A stretch of DNA of 47,880 nucleotides from Oscillospiraceae bacterium (GTDB lineage Bacteria; Bacillota; Clostridia; Oscillospirales; Oscillospiraceae): contig SVLV01000010.1 of assembly GCA_015067765.1 (NCBI GenBank), forward strand, positions 1-47,880, given 5' to 3'. Under the pieces are notes generated by a model, which ran no database searches, was not told the DNA's origin, and was given only the letters and a program-made list of their open reading frames with translations. A program made the position numbers and the translations under genes. Shown one piece after another: positions 25,902 through 34,592 of the stretch. Every line of letters begins with the position of its first letter. Position 1 is the first letter of the stretch.

Positions 25902-26639
25902 ATGGAGAAAAATTATAAATTGGTCATCGCCTATGACGGCACCCGCTTTTTCGGCTGGGAACGTCAGCCGGGTCGTGATACCATCCAGGGAAAACTGGAA
26001 AGTGTTCTGCAGCGGCTGCAGGGAAGTCCGGTGGATGTGATCGGTGCCGGCCGCACCGATGCCGGCGTCCATGCCCGGGCCATGGTGGCCAATGTGCGGC
26101 TGGATGTGCCCCAGAGCCCCGACGAGATCCGGGACTACCTGAACCGCTATCTGCCCGATGCCATCGCCGTCCGGGATGTGAAGGAGGCGGGGGACCGGTT
26201 CCACGCCCGCTATAACGCACTGGGCAAAACCTACCGCTACACCTGTTTTGACGGACCGGTCAAACCGGTGTTTGACCGCCGCTATGTGACTATGCTGGAC
26301 TACAGTCCCGATGTGGAACGGATGCAGCAGGCCGCCGCTCTGCTGACCGGTCAGCATGATTTTGCCAGTTTCTGCGGCAATCCCCGCATGAAAAAATCCA
26401 CCGTCCGACTGGTGGACAGCATCACGGTGGAGCGGCATCGGGATCGGATCCATTTTACCTTCCACGGCACCGGCTTTCTGCAGAACATGGTCCGCATTCT
26501 GGTGGGCACACTGCTGGAGGTGGGCCGCGGATACTGGGAGCCGGAGCAGGTAACGACGATTCTGGAATCCCGGGACCGCAAACAGGCGGGTCCTACCGCA
26601 CCGCCGGAGGGCCTGTGTCTGATGAAAGTGGACTATTGA
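25902..26639 (+). CDS. truA: tRNA pseudouridine synthase A
   Basis: This 245-residue enzyme forms pseudouridine at positions 38-40 of tRNA anticodon stems. The catalytic Asp is in GAGRTDAGVHA (about residues 47-57). Other family segments are YDGTRFFGWERQP near the start, NALGKTYRYTC, GQHDFASFC and FLQNMVRILVGTLLEVGRG. The start at 25902 follows GAGGAG; the upstream extension overlaps the terminator. It is followed 22 bases later by a radical SAM gene, probably in one transcript. Confidence 0.95.
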   Translation: MEKNYKLVIAYDGTRFFGWERQPGRDTIQGKLESVLQRLQGSPVDVIGAGRTDAGVHARAMVANVRLDVPQSPDEIRDYLNRYLPDAIAVRDVKEAGDRFHARYNALGKTYRYTCFDGPVKPVFDRRYVTMLDYSPDVERMQQAAALLTGQHDFASFCGNPRMKKSTVRLVDSITVERHRDRIHFTFHGTGFLQNMVRILVGTLLEVGRGYWEPEQVTTILESRDRKQAGPTAPPEGLCLMKVDY

Positions 26640-26661
26640 TCCACCTGGAGGAGGTGCTCCT

Positions 26662-27528
26662 ATGAATTATGAAGGGCAAATCTGCCGCTCCCCCATGGAG
26701 CGCGGCTCCTTTATGCTGCCGGTGGCAGTGGGCTGCTCCTACAATGCCTGCACCTTCTGCACCCTCTTTAAACACCTGACCTACCGTCAGTTGGATCGGG
26801 AGCAGATCGAGCAGGAGCTGCAGCGGGTGCAGCAGTTGGGCGGCAACCCCAAAACGGTCTTTTTGGGGGATGGCAATGCCTTCGGTTTGGACACTGACCA
26901 TCTGCTGTGGATTTTGGAGCGGGTCCACCACTATTTCCCTGCCTGCACCACCGTCAATATGGATGCCACTGTCACCAACATCAGTTTGAAGTCCGATCAG
27001 GAACTGAAGGCCTTGGCGGAGCAGGGTGTCCACGGTCTGTATCTGGGCATCGAAAGCGGTTTGGACGATGTGCTGCAATTTTTCCGCAAGGACCACACGC
27101 TGGAACAGGCCTATCGCCAGATCCCCCGGATCCAGGAAGTGGGCATGGTCTACAATGCCCATATCATGACCGGCATCGCCGGCCGTGGAAGAGGATTGGA
27201 AAATGCGGAGGCCACCGCAGCCTTCCTCAACCGCACCAAGCCCAACAATGTGACCAACTTCAATATGTTCCTCCACTGGAAAGCTCCCCTGTATCGCGAG
27301 GTGGCTGCCGGCAACTATCAGGCCTCGGATGAACAGGAGGATCTGCGGGAGGAGCGGCGTTTTCTGGAATGTATCGAAACCCCCATCATTTACGATGCCC
27401 TGCACGATGTGGTGGAGGTCCGCCTGAAGGGACAGCTTCCCCGGGACCGGGAAAAGCTTTTGGCCAAGGTAGATCAGGCCATTGCCTACTGGGAAACCCA
27501 GTCTCCCTGCATCAAGTGGTATCCCTGA
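26662..27528 (+). CDS. Radical SAM protein of unknown function
   Basis: This 288-residue protein has GCSYNACTFC, a CX4CX2C variant seen in COG1032-type radical SAM proteins, at about residues 24-33. The barrel continues with VFLGDGNAFG, TVNMDATVTN and GLYLGIESGLDDVL, which are typical S-adenosylmethionine-binding positions. There is no extra Cys cluster, B12 domain or SPASM domain. The family is widespread in Clostridia without a known reaction. GGAGG precedes the ATG. It follows truA and ends at a strong terminator. Confidence 0.88.
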   Translation: MNYEGQICRSPMERGSFMLPVAVGCSYNACTFCTLFKHLTYRQLDREQIEQELQRVQQLGGNPKTVFLGDGNAFGLDTDHLLWILERVHHYFPACTTVNMDATVTNISLKSDQELKALAEQGVHGLYLGIESGLDDVLQFFRKDHTLEQAYRQIPRIQEVGMVYNAHIMTGIAGRGRGLENAEATAAFLNRTKPNNVTNFNMFLHWKAPLYREVAAGNYQASDEQEDLREERRFLECIETPIIYDALHDVVEVRLKGQLPRDREKLLAKVDQAIAYWETQSPCIKWYP

Positions 27529-27533
27529 TTCAT

Positions 27534-27567
27534 AAAAATCCCCGATTCCAAGGAATCGGGGATTTTT
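27534..27567. terminator. Bidirectional terminator
   Basis: 15-bp perfect stem (AAAATCCCCGATTCC and complement), two-base loop, T runs on both strands. It serves the radical SAM gene and the convergent cohesin gene. Confidence 0.92.
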
Positions 27568-27571
27568 TGTT

Positions 27572-29341
27572 TTACATATCGCGGATATCCTTCAGCAGAT
27601 CATCCAGGGACATCCCGTCCAGTTCCTCCAGCGTCTCGGAGGGACGGGCCGGCTCCACGGGTTTCGGCAGTGCGTCCACCCTCTCATCGGCATCAGAATT
27701 TACTTCCTCTGCTTCCGAAATTTTCGTTTCCTCTGCAGGGATCTCTTCCGCGGAAATCTCCTCTGCAGCCTCTTCCACCGGGATCTCCTCTGCGGGAGTT
27801 TCCTCCTGTGCAGGCCGTTCCTCCGTGGTCTCTTCCACAGGGATCTCTTCTGCAGGAACTTCCTCTGCCGGAGTTTCTTCTGCAGGACTCTCTTCGGCCA
27901 CTTCTGCCACAGGCTCCTCTTCCGCAGGAGTCTCCTCCGCAGGCACCTCCTGCGGCTCTTCCGCCACCGGTTCCGGTGCAGGGGAGTCCTCTCCCTCTGC
28001 CGGTTGTTTCTCCTGCTCCAGTTGCTCTGCCAAGCGGGTCAGCAGGGCGGGGGGCTCCTCTTCCGGCACAGCCATCAGCGCCCGCTGGGCCTTTCTGCGG
28101 CCACCGGCACGACCCAGGAAGTAGGCTAAAATCACCAGCAACACCAGCAAAAGGCCAAATCCGATCGCCGCCAATGCCCACACGGGCAGCCAACGGTCCG
28201 TATAAGGCAGAGTCACCGGCAGCCACAGGGCAGCGGACAGGCTCTCCCACAGGGTGGGGGGTTCCGGCTCGGGCTCAGGTTCTGCATCGGGAGAAATGAT
28301 CTCCGGCAGAACACCGGCATAAGCGGGCATCCGGATCACATGCACGGTATAGTCCAGGGTGGTGATCCCATCCTCCGCCGTGCAGCGGATGGATACCAGA
28401 TTTTCACCCTCAATCAGAGGCTTCTCCGCTTTCGTCACACTGAGCGCCTTACTGTCGTGGGCCACACCGGACAGGCTGATATGCTCCGCCTCATAGGGCA
28501 GATACACCACATAGTCGGTGATCTCCGAAGAGAAGGCGGGAGACAGCGCACCGTCCGAGATGCTCAGCTCCGACAGGGTGGCATCTGTGCTGGCCACATA
28601 GTTGGGATCCTGCTGCCGAGTCACATAGATGTAGTAGCGCTTGGTATTGCCGTTGGCCGCCGTCACCTTGACGGTAACGGTGTTGCTGCCCACGGACAGG
28701 TCGTTGCCGGACACGGAGTAGTCTGCGCCGGAATCCGCTGTCCGCACGGACAGGGACAGCTTGCTGACCGAGTAGGGCACTGTGGTGCTATACTCCGTGG
28801 TACCGGAGGAGAAGGAGGGAGACAAGTCTGCATTGGAGCAGGACAGGCCCTCCAGATTGGCATTGCCGGACAGGGGCGCGGCGATGGTCGCCGACCAGGA
28901 CGCCGAGCCAAGGGAGGTGTCGCTGGCTCCATCGGAGACGGTAATGCCCGTGATGGAAGCGGACACGGAAGTGCCGGGAGAGACGGAACTCTTGACCTTG
29001 AAGGTCACGGAGAACAGAGACTTATCGCCGTTGATGGGACTGGTTTGCTCCGAATCCCACAGGATATACTTGCTTCCACTGGTTTTCATATCCCAGGTTC
29101 CGCCGATGATCTGCGAACTGCCGGTCATCTCCAGCGAACCGCTGTCATAGGTCAGATTGGCATCAACACCCAGGATATTGCTGCCGCTGACAGAGAAGGT
29201 CACCTTAACGGTATCTCCGGCCCGCAGGGTGCCGGAGCCCTTGAAACTGGCTCCTGCCGCCTCTGCCCGCTGCGGCATCAGGAAAACGACCAGCAGCAGC
29301 GCCAACAGTACTGCGGGGAGTTTATGGGAAATTCGTTTCAT
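27572..29341 (-). CDS. Membrane-anchored cohesin protein with long acidic cytoplasmic tail
   Basis: This 589-residue protein has a signal peptide (1-29) and a cohesin-like domain (about 30-155; ASFKGSGTLRAGDTVKVTFSV, then a strand-rich fold). Two cadherin-like beta-sandwich domains follow (about 160-243, 250-338), then a Pro-Glu linker, one membrane helix (about 386-409) and a 180-residue tail. The tail is built of Pro-Ala-Glu-Glu repeats and ends LEELDGMSLDDLLKDIRDM. Topology puts the cohesin outside and the acidic tail in the cytoplasm. I use the ATG at 29341, where the signal peptide begins; a TTG 27 bases earlier overlaps the upstream stop but lacks a ribosome site. The upstream gene encodes a dockerin protein, its likely partner. 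Confidence 0.8.
   Translation of the reverse strand: MKRISHKLPAVLLALLLVVFLMPQRAEAAGASFKGSGTLRAGDTVKVTFSVSGSNILGVDANLTYDSGSLEMTGSSQIIGGTWDMKTSGSKYILWDSEQTSPINGDKSLFSVTFKVKSSVSPGTSVSASITGITVSDGASDTSLGSASWSATIAAPLSGNANLEGLSCSNADLSPSFSSGTTEYSTTVPYSVSKLSLSVRTADSGADYSVSGNDLSVGSNTVTVKVTAANGNTKRYYIYVTRQQDPNYVASTDATLSELSISDGALSPAFSSEITDYVVYLPYEAEHISLSGVAHDSKALSVTKAEKPLIEGENLVSIRCTAEDGITTLDYTVHVIRMPAYAGVLPEIISPDAEPEPEPEPPTLWESLSAALWLPVTLPYTDRWLPVWALAAIGFGLLLVLLVILAYFLGRAGGRRKAQRALMAVPEEEPPALLTRLAEQLEQEKQPAEGEDSPAPEPVAEEPQEVPAEETPAEEEPVAEVAEESPAEETPAEEVPAEEIPVEETTEERPAQEETPAEEIPVEEAAEEISAEEIPAEETKISEAEEVNSDADERVDALPKPVEPARPSETLEELDGMSLDDLLKDIRDM
27720..28000 (-). repeat. Pro-Ala-Glu-Glu tandem repeat region in the cohesin protein tail
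   Basis: Degenerate short repeats encode P-A-E-E-x-P-V/A-E-E units. The DNA shows recurring TCTTCTGCAGG-like words. Copy number may vary between strains. Confidence 0.75.
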
Positions 29342-29364
29342 CAAAACAGGCACCTGCTTTCTGA

Positions 29365-31764
29365 TCAATTGGGCTGAATGGAACTGCGGCCCAGGAGAAC
29401 GGAGGTCATCTGAACCATATCCGTAATGGTCACCTTTCCATCGCCGTTCAGGTCTGCCGCCTGGAAAGCTGCCGTAGACAGGGACGCTCTTCCCAGCAAC
29501 TGCGCCTGCAGCTGGACCATATCGGTCACGGTGCTCTTTCCGTCACCGTTCAGATCACCGGTCACCACTACAGTCAAAGTCTCTGCCACACCGCCGTTGA
29601 GGGTGCGCTCCACCACCATGCCGGTAGCGATCTGCTCATTGGTGACCGCATCACCCTGACGGATGGTCACCACATTCTTGGGGAGCAGGTCTCCCAGCAC
29701 GGTCTCTACGGAAGTCCCCAGCGGGATGGCCCGCAGGAATCCGTCCTGCGCCTTATAGGTGGGGCTGGCGATGGGCTCGTCACCGGCCAGTTCCTTGGCC
29801 TCATACTGGGCCACGAAGATGATATCACTGCTGCCCATCTTCATCCCTGCCGTATAGCCGCCCCAACCGGTAAACTCATAGTAATGGGTATTGTCGGAGG
29901 GTCTGGCGGGAACTTCGGTGGGTGCGGGGATCTCCGTTCCCTCCGTCAGCGTTCCGGAGCTTATCACAGACTGATCGTAGTTCTGGAACTGATAGGTATA
30001 CAGCTTACTGTAACGGGCGTAGATGGTAATGTCGCCGGACGGCATGATGGAGCTGGCCGTGATCTGCTCGCCGCCCTCCTTGGCCGTAAACCAGCCTACA
30101 AAGGCATAGCCCTCAAGTGTCGCTTCGGGCAAAGTGCCGTAGACCTGACCGGGCTTGACCTTGCGGCTGCCTTCGCTGACACTGCCGCCGTTGGCATCAA
30201 AGGTAACCGTCTTTTCTCCCGTAGATACGTAGAAGGGGGATTCCAGCACAAAGGTTCCGTCGGTAGGGGAGGTACTGGTGGCTGTGATGCGCAGGGTATA
30301 GTTGCCGCCGGGCAGACGACTGAAGGCCACATCGTCATCCAGCTTCTTCAGGTCATAGCTGGTGGCATTGGGACTTGCCGTTGCCGGGGTGAACGCATCC
30401 TTCCCGGCACTGTTGAGCACGGCCACCTTTACCGTCTGGATGGGGTAGGCGCAGCGCAGAGTGCCGCGGAAATAGAAGGTGGAGTTGCCCTCCTGCAGGC
30501 CGCTTTCATAGGTGGGATAGCTGGCACCGGAGAGGGACCAGCCGGACCCGGCCAGGGACAACTGCCACTGCGCGGCCTCCGCTCCGGTATTCAGCCGGCC
30601 GCCGGCAGAATAGCTGGAGGCGGTCAGATACTTTTCCGTGCCGCGGTTGAGCAGGGAGAAGCCGCTGTTGAGGTTGGCGATCTGCCACATCTGCTCGTTG
30701 CCGGTGGAGGGTTCCGCCAAAGAGACGGAGCCGTCACTGTTACCGGTCAGTCGCAGGCCGGTCACCACATTTTCAATGGTATAATATCCGCTGGCGTAAT
30801 AGGTAAAACGAAAGCGCTGCTGATCGGAATCCGCCAGAGCATTGAGGAGGATGCCGTCATCGCCGACCACTGCCGTCAGATTGGCATTCTCAGCCACCTG
30901 CAGCCGGTAAACACCCTCCGCCAAGGGGGCATCGGCATATCCGTACTGCACCAGCATCTGCTGCGCTACCGAGGGTTCATTGATCCGCAGGCGCTCATAG
31001 ACGCCGATCTGAATGCCCGAGGAGTTGCCGCTGAAATAGTACAGGGATTTCCCGGCGATGCCGTATTTTTCCGCCGTCTTGCCGCTCATCATATAGGAGC
31101 CTTCCGTGCCGACACGGCCGGACTCTGCATAGATGGCGTCAATCAGGATTCTCTCGGCCTGATTGGTAAAGCCGCCCAACGCCGTGAATGCCCGGGTGAT
31201 CACATTCTTTGCACCGCCGGTACCATGCTGCACGGCGCGGGACCAAAACACATTGCGCAGGGCAATGCTGTAGTTGTCCATGTCAAAACCCGGCACCGCA
31301 GACTCAATTCTGTCGACGATGGGATCATAATAGCCGCGGCGCACATAGTTGCGTTGGGCCTGCTCAAAGCCGGCACTGTTTTCCTCCGCCAGTTTGCGCC
31401 ACTCTGCATCAAAGTTGCTGCCATAGCCGGCACCGCCATTGTAGTAAGCTGCATGCAGACGGTCGCCGATCTGTTTATAATATGTATTTTCCGAGGCCTG
31501 GCACCACTCAAAGAAGTGCTTGGGACCATCCGATGCGCTGGCAAACTGATAGGAACCGTAGGACTTGCCGCCCAGGTCCCCGACACCGGTGGAGATATGG
31601 CCGGGACCGGAGGCCTCATATCGGGCACTGAGGGTGCCCAACAGGTCCTCCTCCTGATCGTCCGCCGCCGTGGCAAATGCCATCAGCAGACTGGTTCCGA
31701 CCAGCAGGACCAGCGCCAGAAAAACGCCTGCGATGATCCAGTTTTTATGGCGTGCAGCAGTCAT
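29365..31764 (-). CDS. Dockerin-bearing muramidase-like surface protein
   Basis: This 799-residue protein has an N-terminal signal or anchor helix (9-32). A domain at about 40-280 opens with YEASGPGHISTGVGDLGGKS, then YGSYQF, resembling the VgrG3-like muramidase domain; Glu50 is the candidate catalytic residue. A ricin-type lectin-like region (about 283-405), Listeria-Bacteroides beta repeats (from about 535: TVTFDANGG, GYAFVGWFTAKEGG) and a C-terminal dockerin (about 735-799) follow. The dockerin has two DLNGDGK calcium-loop repeats, each followed by a TDMVQ helix. GAGGAG precedes the ATG. It lies upstream of the cohesin gene in one operon, so an adjacent dockerin-cohesin pair tethering a wall hydrolase is likely. 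Confidence 0.8.
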   Translation of the reverse strand: MTAARHKNWIIAGVFLALVLLVGTSLLMAFATAADDQEEDLLGTLSARYEASGPGHISTGVGDLGGKSYGSYQFASASDGPKHFFEWCQASENTYYKQIGDRLHAAYYNGGAGYGSNFDAEWRKLAEENSAGFEQAQRNYVRRGYYDPIVDRIESAVPGFDMDNYSIALRNVFWSRAVQHGTGGAKNVITRAFTALGGFTNQAERILIDAIYAESGRVGTEGSYMMSGKTAEKYGIAGKSLYYFSGNSSGIQIGVYERLRINEPSVAQQMLVQYGYADAPLAEGVYRLQVAENANLTAVVGDDGILLNALADSDQQRFRFTYYASGYYTIENVVTGLRLTGNSDGSVSLAEPSTGNEQMWQIANLNSGFSLLNRGTEKYLTASSYSAGGRLNTGAEAAQWQLSLAGSGWSLSGASYPTYESGLQEGNSTFYFRGTLRCAYPIQTVKVAVLNSAGKDAFTPATASPNATSYDLKKLDDDVAFSRLPGGNYTLRITATSTSPTDGTFVLESPFYVSTGEKTVTFDANGGSVSEGSRKVKPGQVYGTLPEATLEGYAFVGWFTAKEGGEQITASSIMPSGDITIYARYSKLYTYQFQNYDQSVISSGTLTEGTEIPAPTEVPARPSDNTHYYEFTGWGGYTAGMKMGSSDIIFVAQYEAKELAGDEPIASPTYKAQDGFLRAIPLGTSVETVLGDLLPKNVVTIRQGDAVTNEQIATGMVVERTLNGGVAETLTVVVTGDLNGDGKSTVTDMVQLQAQLLGRASLSTAAFQAADLNGDGKVTITDMVQMTSVLLGRSSIQPN

Positions 31765-31817
31765 CGTGTCTCCTCAGCTCCCTCTCCGGAAAGATTTACA
31801 TAATAAGATACGGTAGC

Positions 31818-31847
31818 AGTATACCATGCAGTTGTCCAGACTGTCTA
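31818..31847 (-). promoter_or_regulatory. Promoter of the dockerin/cohesin operon
   Basis: On the minus strand, TAGACA (31842-31847) and TATACT (31818-31823) have 18-bp spacing. Confidence 0.7.
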
Positions 31848-31909
31848 CCACAAAACACGAAAAAACTCGGATTTGGCCACATTTTTCCTTGCACTCCACA
31901 AGATTTAGG

Positions 31910-31938
31910 TGGTAATCTGTCGAAGATTCCCGTATAAT
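31910..31938 (+). promoter_or_regulatory. Promoter of the glycoside-hydrolase-like gene
   Basis: TGGTAA (31910-31915) and TATAAT (31933-31938) have 17-bp spacing. The -35 is weak but the -10 is perfect. Confidence 0.6.
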
Positions 31939-32021
31939 GGGAGGCGGAAACAGGCTCTTTTCGGCAAGACCATGGATGCCGCCGAAAACTGCTTCCGGAA
32001 AATGACAGTTCGAGGTGTATT

Positions 32022-33689
32022 ATGTCAACTGCAAAAAGAGAGGCACGATCCGGAAAGAAGTGGGTCCTGCCCGTAATGATCGCAGCTGTGGTCGTTATTG
32101 CCCTGCTGGTTCTGCTGCTGTACAAAAAGCCGGAGGAACTGGCAAGCGGTTATATCGCCGGTCCTTCCCCCGCGGTGGAGATGCTGGACGAAGAGGGTGC
32201 CGTACTGGGTACATTGACCCGCGGCAGCCAGATCACCTATGTAGTCGTAGAGGAGGATGAGGAACAGGAGCTGGTGAAGATCTATCCTCAGGAGGATTCT
32301 CCCGCCTGGATCCCCGTCGAGAATCTGGTGCTCGATGTGGCACAAGTGGTTACCACCCCCGCCGTCTATGTGCGCACTCCCGTCAGCCTGACGGACGAGA
32401 AGGGGCTCACTCCCTATGAGCCGGTGGAGCAGGGTACGGCTCTGACCGTCACCGGATACAGCGGCCTGCAGGCAGACGGCTCCGTTGCCGCCTATCAGGT
32501 CAAGCGCACGGATGGCACCGGCTATATCCGTGCCGACTATGTGACCATGGAGAAGAGCACTGCCATGGCCCACTATGATGAGGAGATCTATCAGCTGCAC
32601 GCTTCCCGCGGCGACAGCTGGGGCGGCGGCGATGCGGCCGGTCTGGACTACTATCCCCGGAAGAAGGGTGACTTTGCCGCGCAGGGCAACACCATGCCCG
32701 AGGAAGTCCGGGCCCTGTACCTCAATGGCGGTGTGCTGGACATCCTGCCCACTTATCTGGAGATCGCCGACAACTGCGGCATCAATGCCTTTGTGGTGGA
32801 CATTGTGGACGGCGAAGCCATCAGCTACGCCTCCCCGGTGATGCAAAAGTACTCTCCCTCCGCCTACGCCGATGCCATCAGCACCATGGAGGAGTATCGC
32901 ACCGCCATCAAGACGCTGAAGGATGCCGGTTACTATGTAATCGGCCGCATCACGGTCTTTAACGATGCCAATCTGGCCAAGGATCACCCGGAATGTGTCA
33001 TCGCCGACCGGTCCGGTTCTCCCATGCGTATCAGCGGCATGTACTGGCCCAGCGCCTATAGCCGCTATGTGTGGCAGTACAAGACGGATCTGGCAGCGGA
33101 GGCCGTTACCGAAATGGGCTTTAACGAGATCCAGTTCGACTATGTCCGCTTCCCCGACGGCACCTGGCGTTACAAGGACGGAGAGATCGACTATCGCAAC
33201 CTCTACAACGAGAGCAAGGCGCAGGCCGTGCAGCGGTTTTTGACCTATGCCTGCGACCGGCTCCATGAGATGGGCGTTTATGTCTCCGCTGACGTGTTCG
33301 GCGAGTGCGCCGAGGACTATGTATGCGCCTACGGCCAGTACTGGCCCGCTATCAGCTCCGTGGTGGATGTGATCAGCGGCATGCCCTATCCCGATCACTA
33401 TAATGCCCAAGGCAGTTATCTGCCGTGGGAGCATCCCTACGAGACTCTGTATACCTTCGGCAGTCTGGCCGCTCAACGGCAGAAGGAAACTGCCTCTCCC
33501 GCCATCGTGCGCACCTGGATCCAGTGCTACAATGCCATCCGGGAGCCCTACAATACATATGGGCCGGATCAGGTATGGGCCGAGATCAAAGCCCTGCGGG
33601 ATACCGGCAACACCGGCGGCTATATGACCTGGAACGGCGGCTCCTCCGCCCCCAAGTACCGCAGCCTTATGTCCGCATTTGACAAGTAA
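32022..33689 (+). CDS. Membrane-anchored putative glycoside hydrolase (DUF4015)
   Basis: This 555-residue protein has one N-terminal helix (about 15-35). Two SH3-like beta domains follow (about 40-105 and 110-175), of the kind that bind cell-wall peptides. The C-terminal barrel (about 220-550) matches DUF4015, a putative glycosidase family related to the GH13 fold. Motifs are INAFVVDIVDGE, YYVIGRITVFND, FNEIQFDYVRFPDG (candidate catalytic Asp), VYVSADVFGE and MPYPDHY. GAGGTG precedes the ATG. It is transcribed away from the dockerin operon, and both encode envelope proteins. No specific substrate is known for the family. Confidence 0.85.
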   Translation: MSTAKREARSGKKWVLPVMIAAVVVIALLVLLLYKKPEELASGYIAGPSPAVEMLDEEGAVLGTLTRGSQITYVVVEEDEEQELVKIYPQEDSPAWIPVENLVLDVAQVVTTPAVYVRTPVSLTDEKGLTPYEPVEQGTALTVTGYSGLQADGSVAAYQVKRTDGTGYIRADYVTMEKSTAMAHYDEEIYQLHASRGDSWGGGDAAGLDYYPRKKGDFAAQGNTMPEEVRALYLNGGVLDILPTYLEIADNCGINAFVVDIVDGEAISYASPVMQKYSPSAYADAISTMEEYRTAIKTLKDAGYYVIGRITVFNDANLAKDHPECVIADRSGSPMRISGMYWPSAYSRYVWQYKTDLAAEAVTEMGFNEIQFDYVRFPDGTWRYKDGEIDYRNLYNESKAQAVQRFLTYACDRLHEMGVYVSADVFGECAEDYVCAYGQYWPAISSVVDVISGMPYPDHYNAQGSYLPWEHPYETLYTFGSLAAQRQKETASPAIVRTWIQCYNAIREPYNTYGPDQVWAEIKALRDTGNTGGYMTWNGGSSAPKYRSLMSAFDK

Positions 33690-33693
33690 ACAC

Positions 33694-33731
33694 AAAAAAG
33701 CTCCGCAGACAAAAGTCTGCGGAGCTTTTTT
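33694..33731. terminator. Bidirectional terminator
   Basis: 17-bp perfect stem (AAAAAAGCTCCGCAGAC and complement) with a four-base loop. It serves the glycoside hydrolase gene and the convergent RidA operon. Confidence 0.92.
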
Positions 33732-33747
33732 ATGAAATGGATTTCGA

Positions 33748-34134
33748 TTACACACCAGCAATGCAGGTGATCTCGAACAGATAGGGCTCAGCCACGGTGG
33801 GAGCAACCACGGTGTAGCGAGCGGGGCCCACATCCATACCCAGGAAGTAACGATCCCACACCTCATTGGCAACAGCGCGGTCCTCACGCTTGCCGATGAA
33901 GATCTGGCAGAACAGAACCTTCTCCAGGCTGGAGCCGGCCTCTTCCAGAACCTTCTTCATGTTCTCGAAAGCCTGAGTGACCTGAGCCTCCAGACCCTCC
34001 TTCAGAACCTCGTTCTTGTCCTCGCCGACCATGCCGGAGACGAACACCAGATTGCCATACTTGACAGCCTGAGAAACGTTATGAGTGGGGGTAGCGACCT
34101 CGGGGCAAAAAACCTTTTCCTTCTTGAATTCCAT
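33748..34134 (-). CDS. RidA/YjgF-family imine deaminase-like protein
   Basis: This 128-residue protein fits the Rid family, which hydrolyses reactive enamines and imines. It has the FVSGMVGED loop, the catalytic-type Arg in GPARYTVV (about 103) and Glu in YLFEITCIA (about 122). The usual G-P-Y-S near the N-terminus reads T-H-N-V-S, so it belongs to a divergent Rid subgroup. GGAAGTACAGAC precedes the ATG. It is the last gene of an operon with the two AcnX subunits, 23 bases from the small subunit. If the AcnX product is an unstable imine, RidA would complete the step. That is inference. Confidence 0.9.
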   Translation of the reverse strand: MEFKKEKVFCPEVATPTHNVSQAVKYGNLVFVSGMVGEDKNEVLKEGLEAQVTQAFENMKKVLEEAGSSLEKVLFCQIFIGKREDRAVANEVWDRYFLGMDVGPARYTVVAPTVAEPYLFEITCIAGV

Positions 34135-34157
34135 GTCTGTACTTCCTTTCCTTATGT

Positions 34158-34592
34158 TTACTTATTTTCGGCAGGCACCAGGATCTCCACAGTGCCGGCA
34201 TCGCCGTCGAGACGGATGTAGTCGCCGTCATGGATCTCTGCACAGGGATCCACGCCATCGGGGAAGTCGGCCACACAGGGACGACGGGTGTTGAAGATGG
34301 CTGCACCGCACTTGGAGTCCATCTTGGTAAACACATAGCCGATGGGGCCAACGCCATTGTACTCACTGTTGCGGAAGGTATCGGACCAGCCCAGAGAGCC
34401 GCGGCTGCAAGGCAGCACGATGATCTTGCCGGCAAAGCTGTCGCCGTAATGGACATGACCTTTTTCCACCACCACACCGGTCTTCACATCGGCACCGGCC
34501 CAGCCCACGATGCTGTCGGGGCAGACGAACGCATAACCTTCCACGGAGGGGCCCCATACGGGACGGCCCTTGATCACTTTATTCTCACTCAT
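34158..34592 (-). CDS. Aconitase X small (swivel, DUF126) subunit
   Basis: This 144-residue protein matches the swivelling domain of AcnX dehydratases. The family's Ser-containing GRGS-type motif appears as PCSRGSLGWS (about 60-69), and RPCVADFPDGVDPCAEIHDGD follows. Together with the large subunit it should form a dehydratase. Known AcnX enzymes act on cis-3-hydroxy-L-proline (bacteria) or phosphomevalonate (archaea). The specificity here is unknown. The start overlaps the large subunit stop by eight bases (ATGAGTGA), showing translational coupling. Confidence 0.88.
   Translation of the reverse strand: MSENKVIKGRPVWGPSVEGYAFVCPDSIVGWAGADVKTGVVVEKGHVHYGDSFAGKIIVLPCSRGSLGWSDTFRNSEYNGVGPIGYVFTKMDSKCGAAIFNTRRPCVADFPDGVDPCAEIHDGDYIRLDGDAGTVEILVPAENK

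Noticed and set aside
27572-31764. A full cellulosome cluster
   Set aside because: Only one cohesin and one dockerin are visible, with no cellulose-binding module or cellulase. The pair is better called a minimal surface complex.
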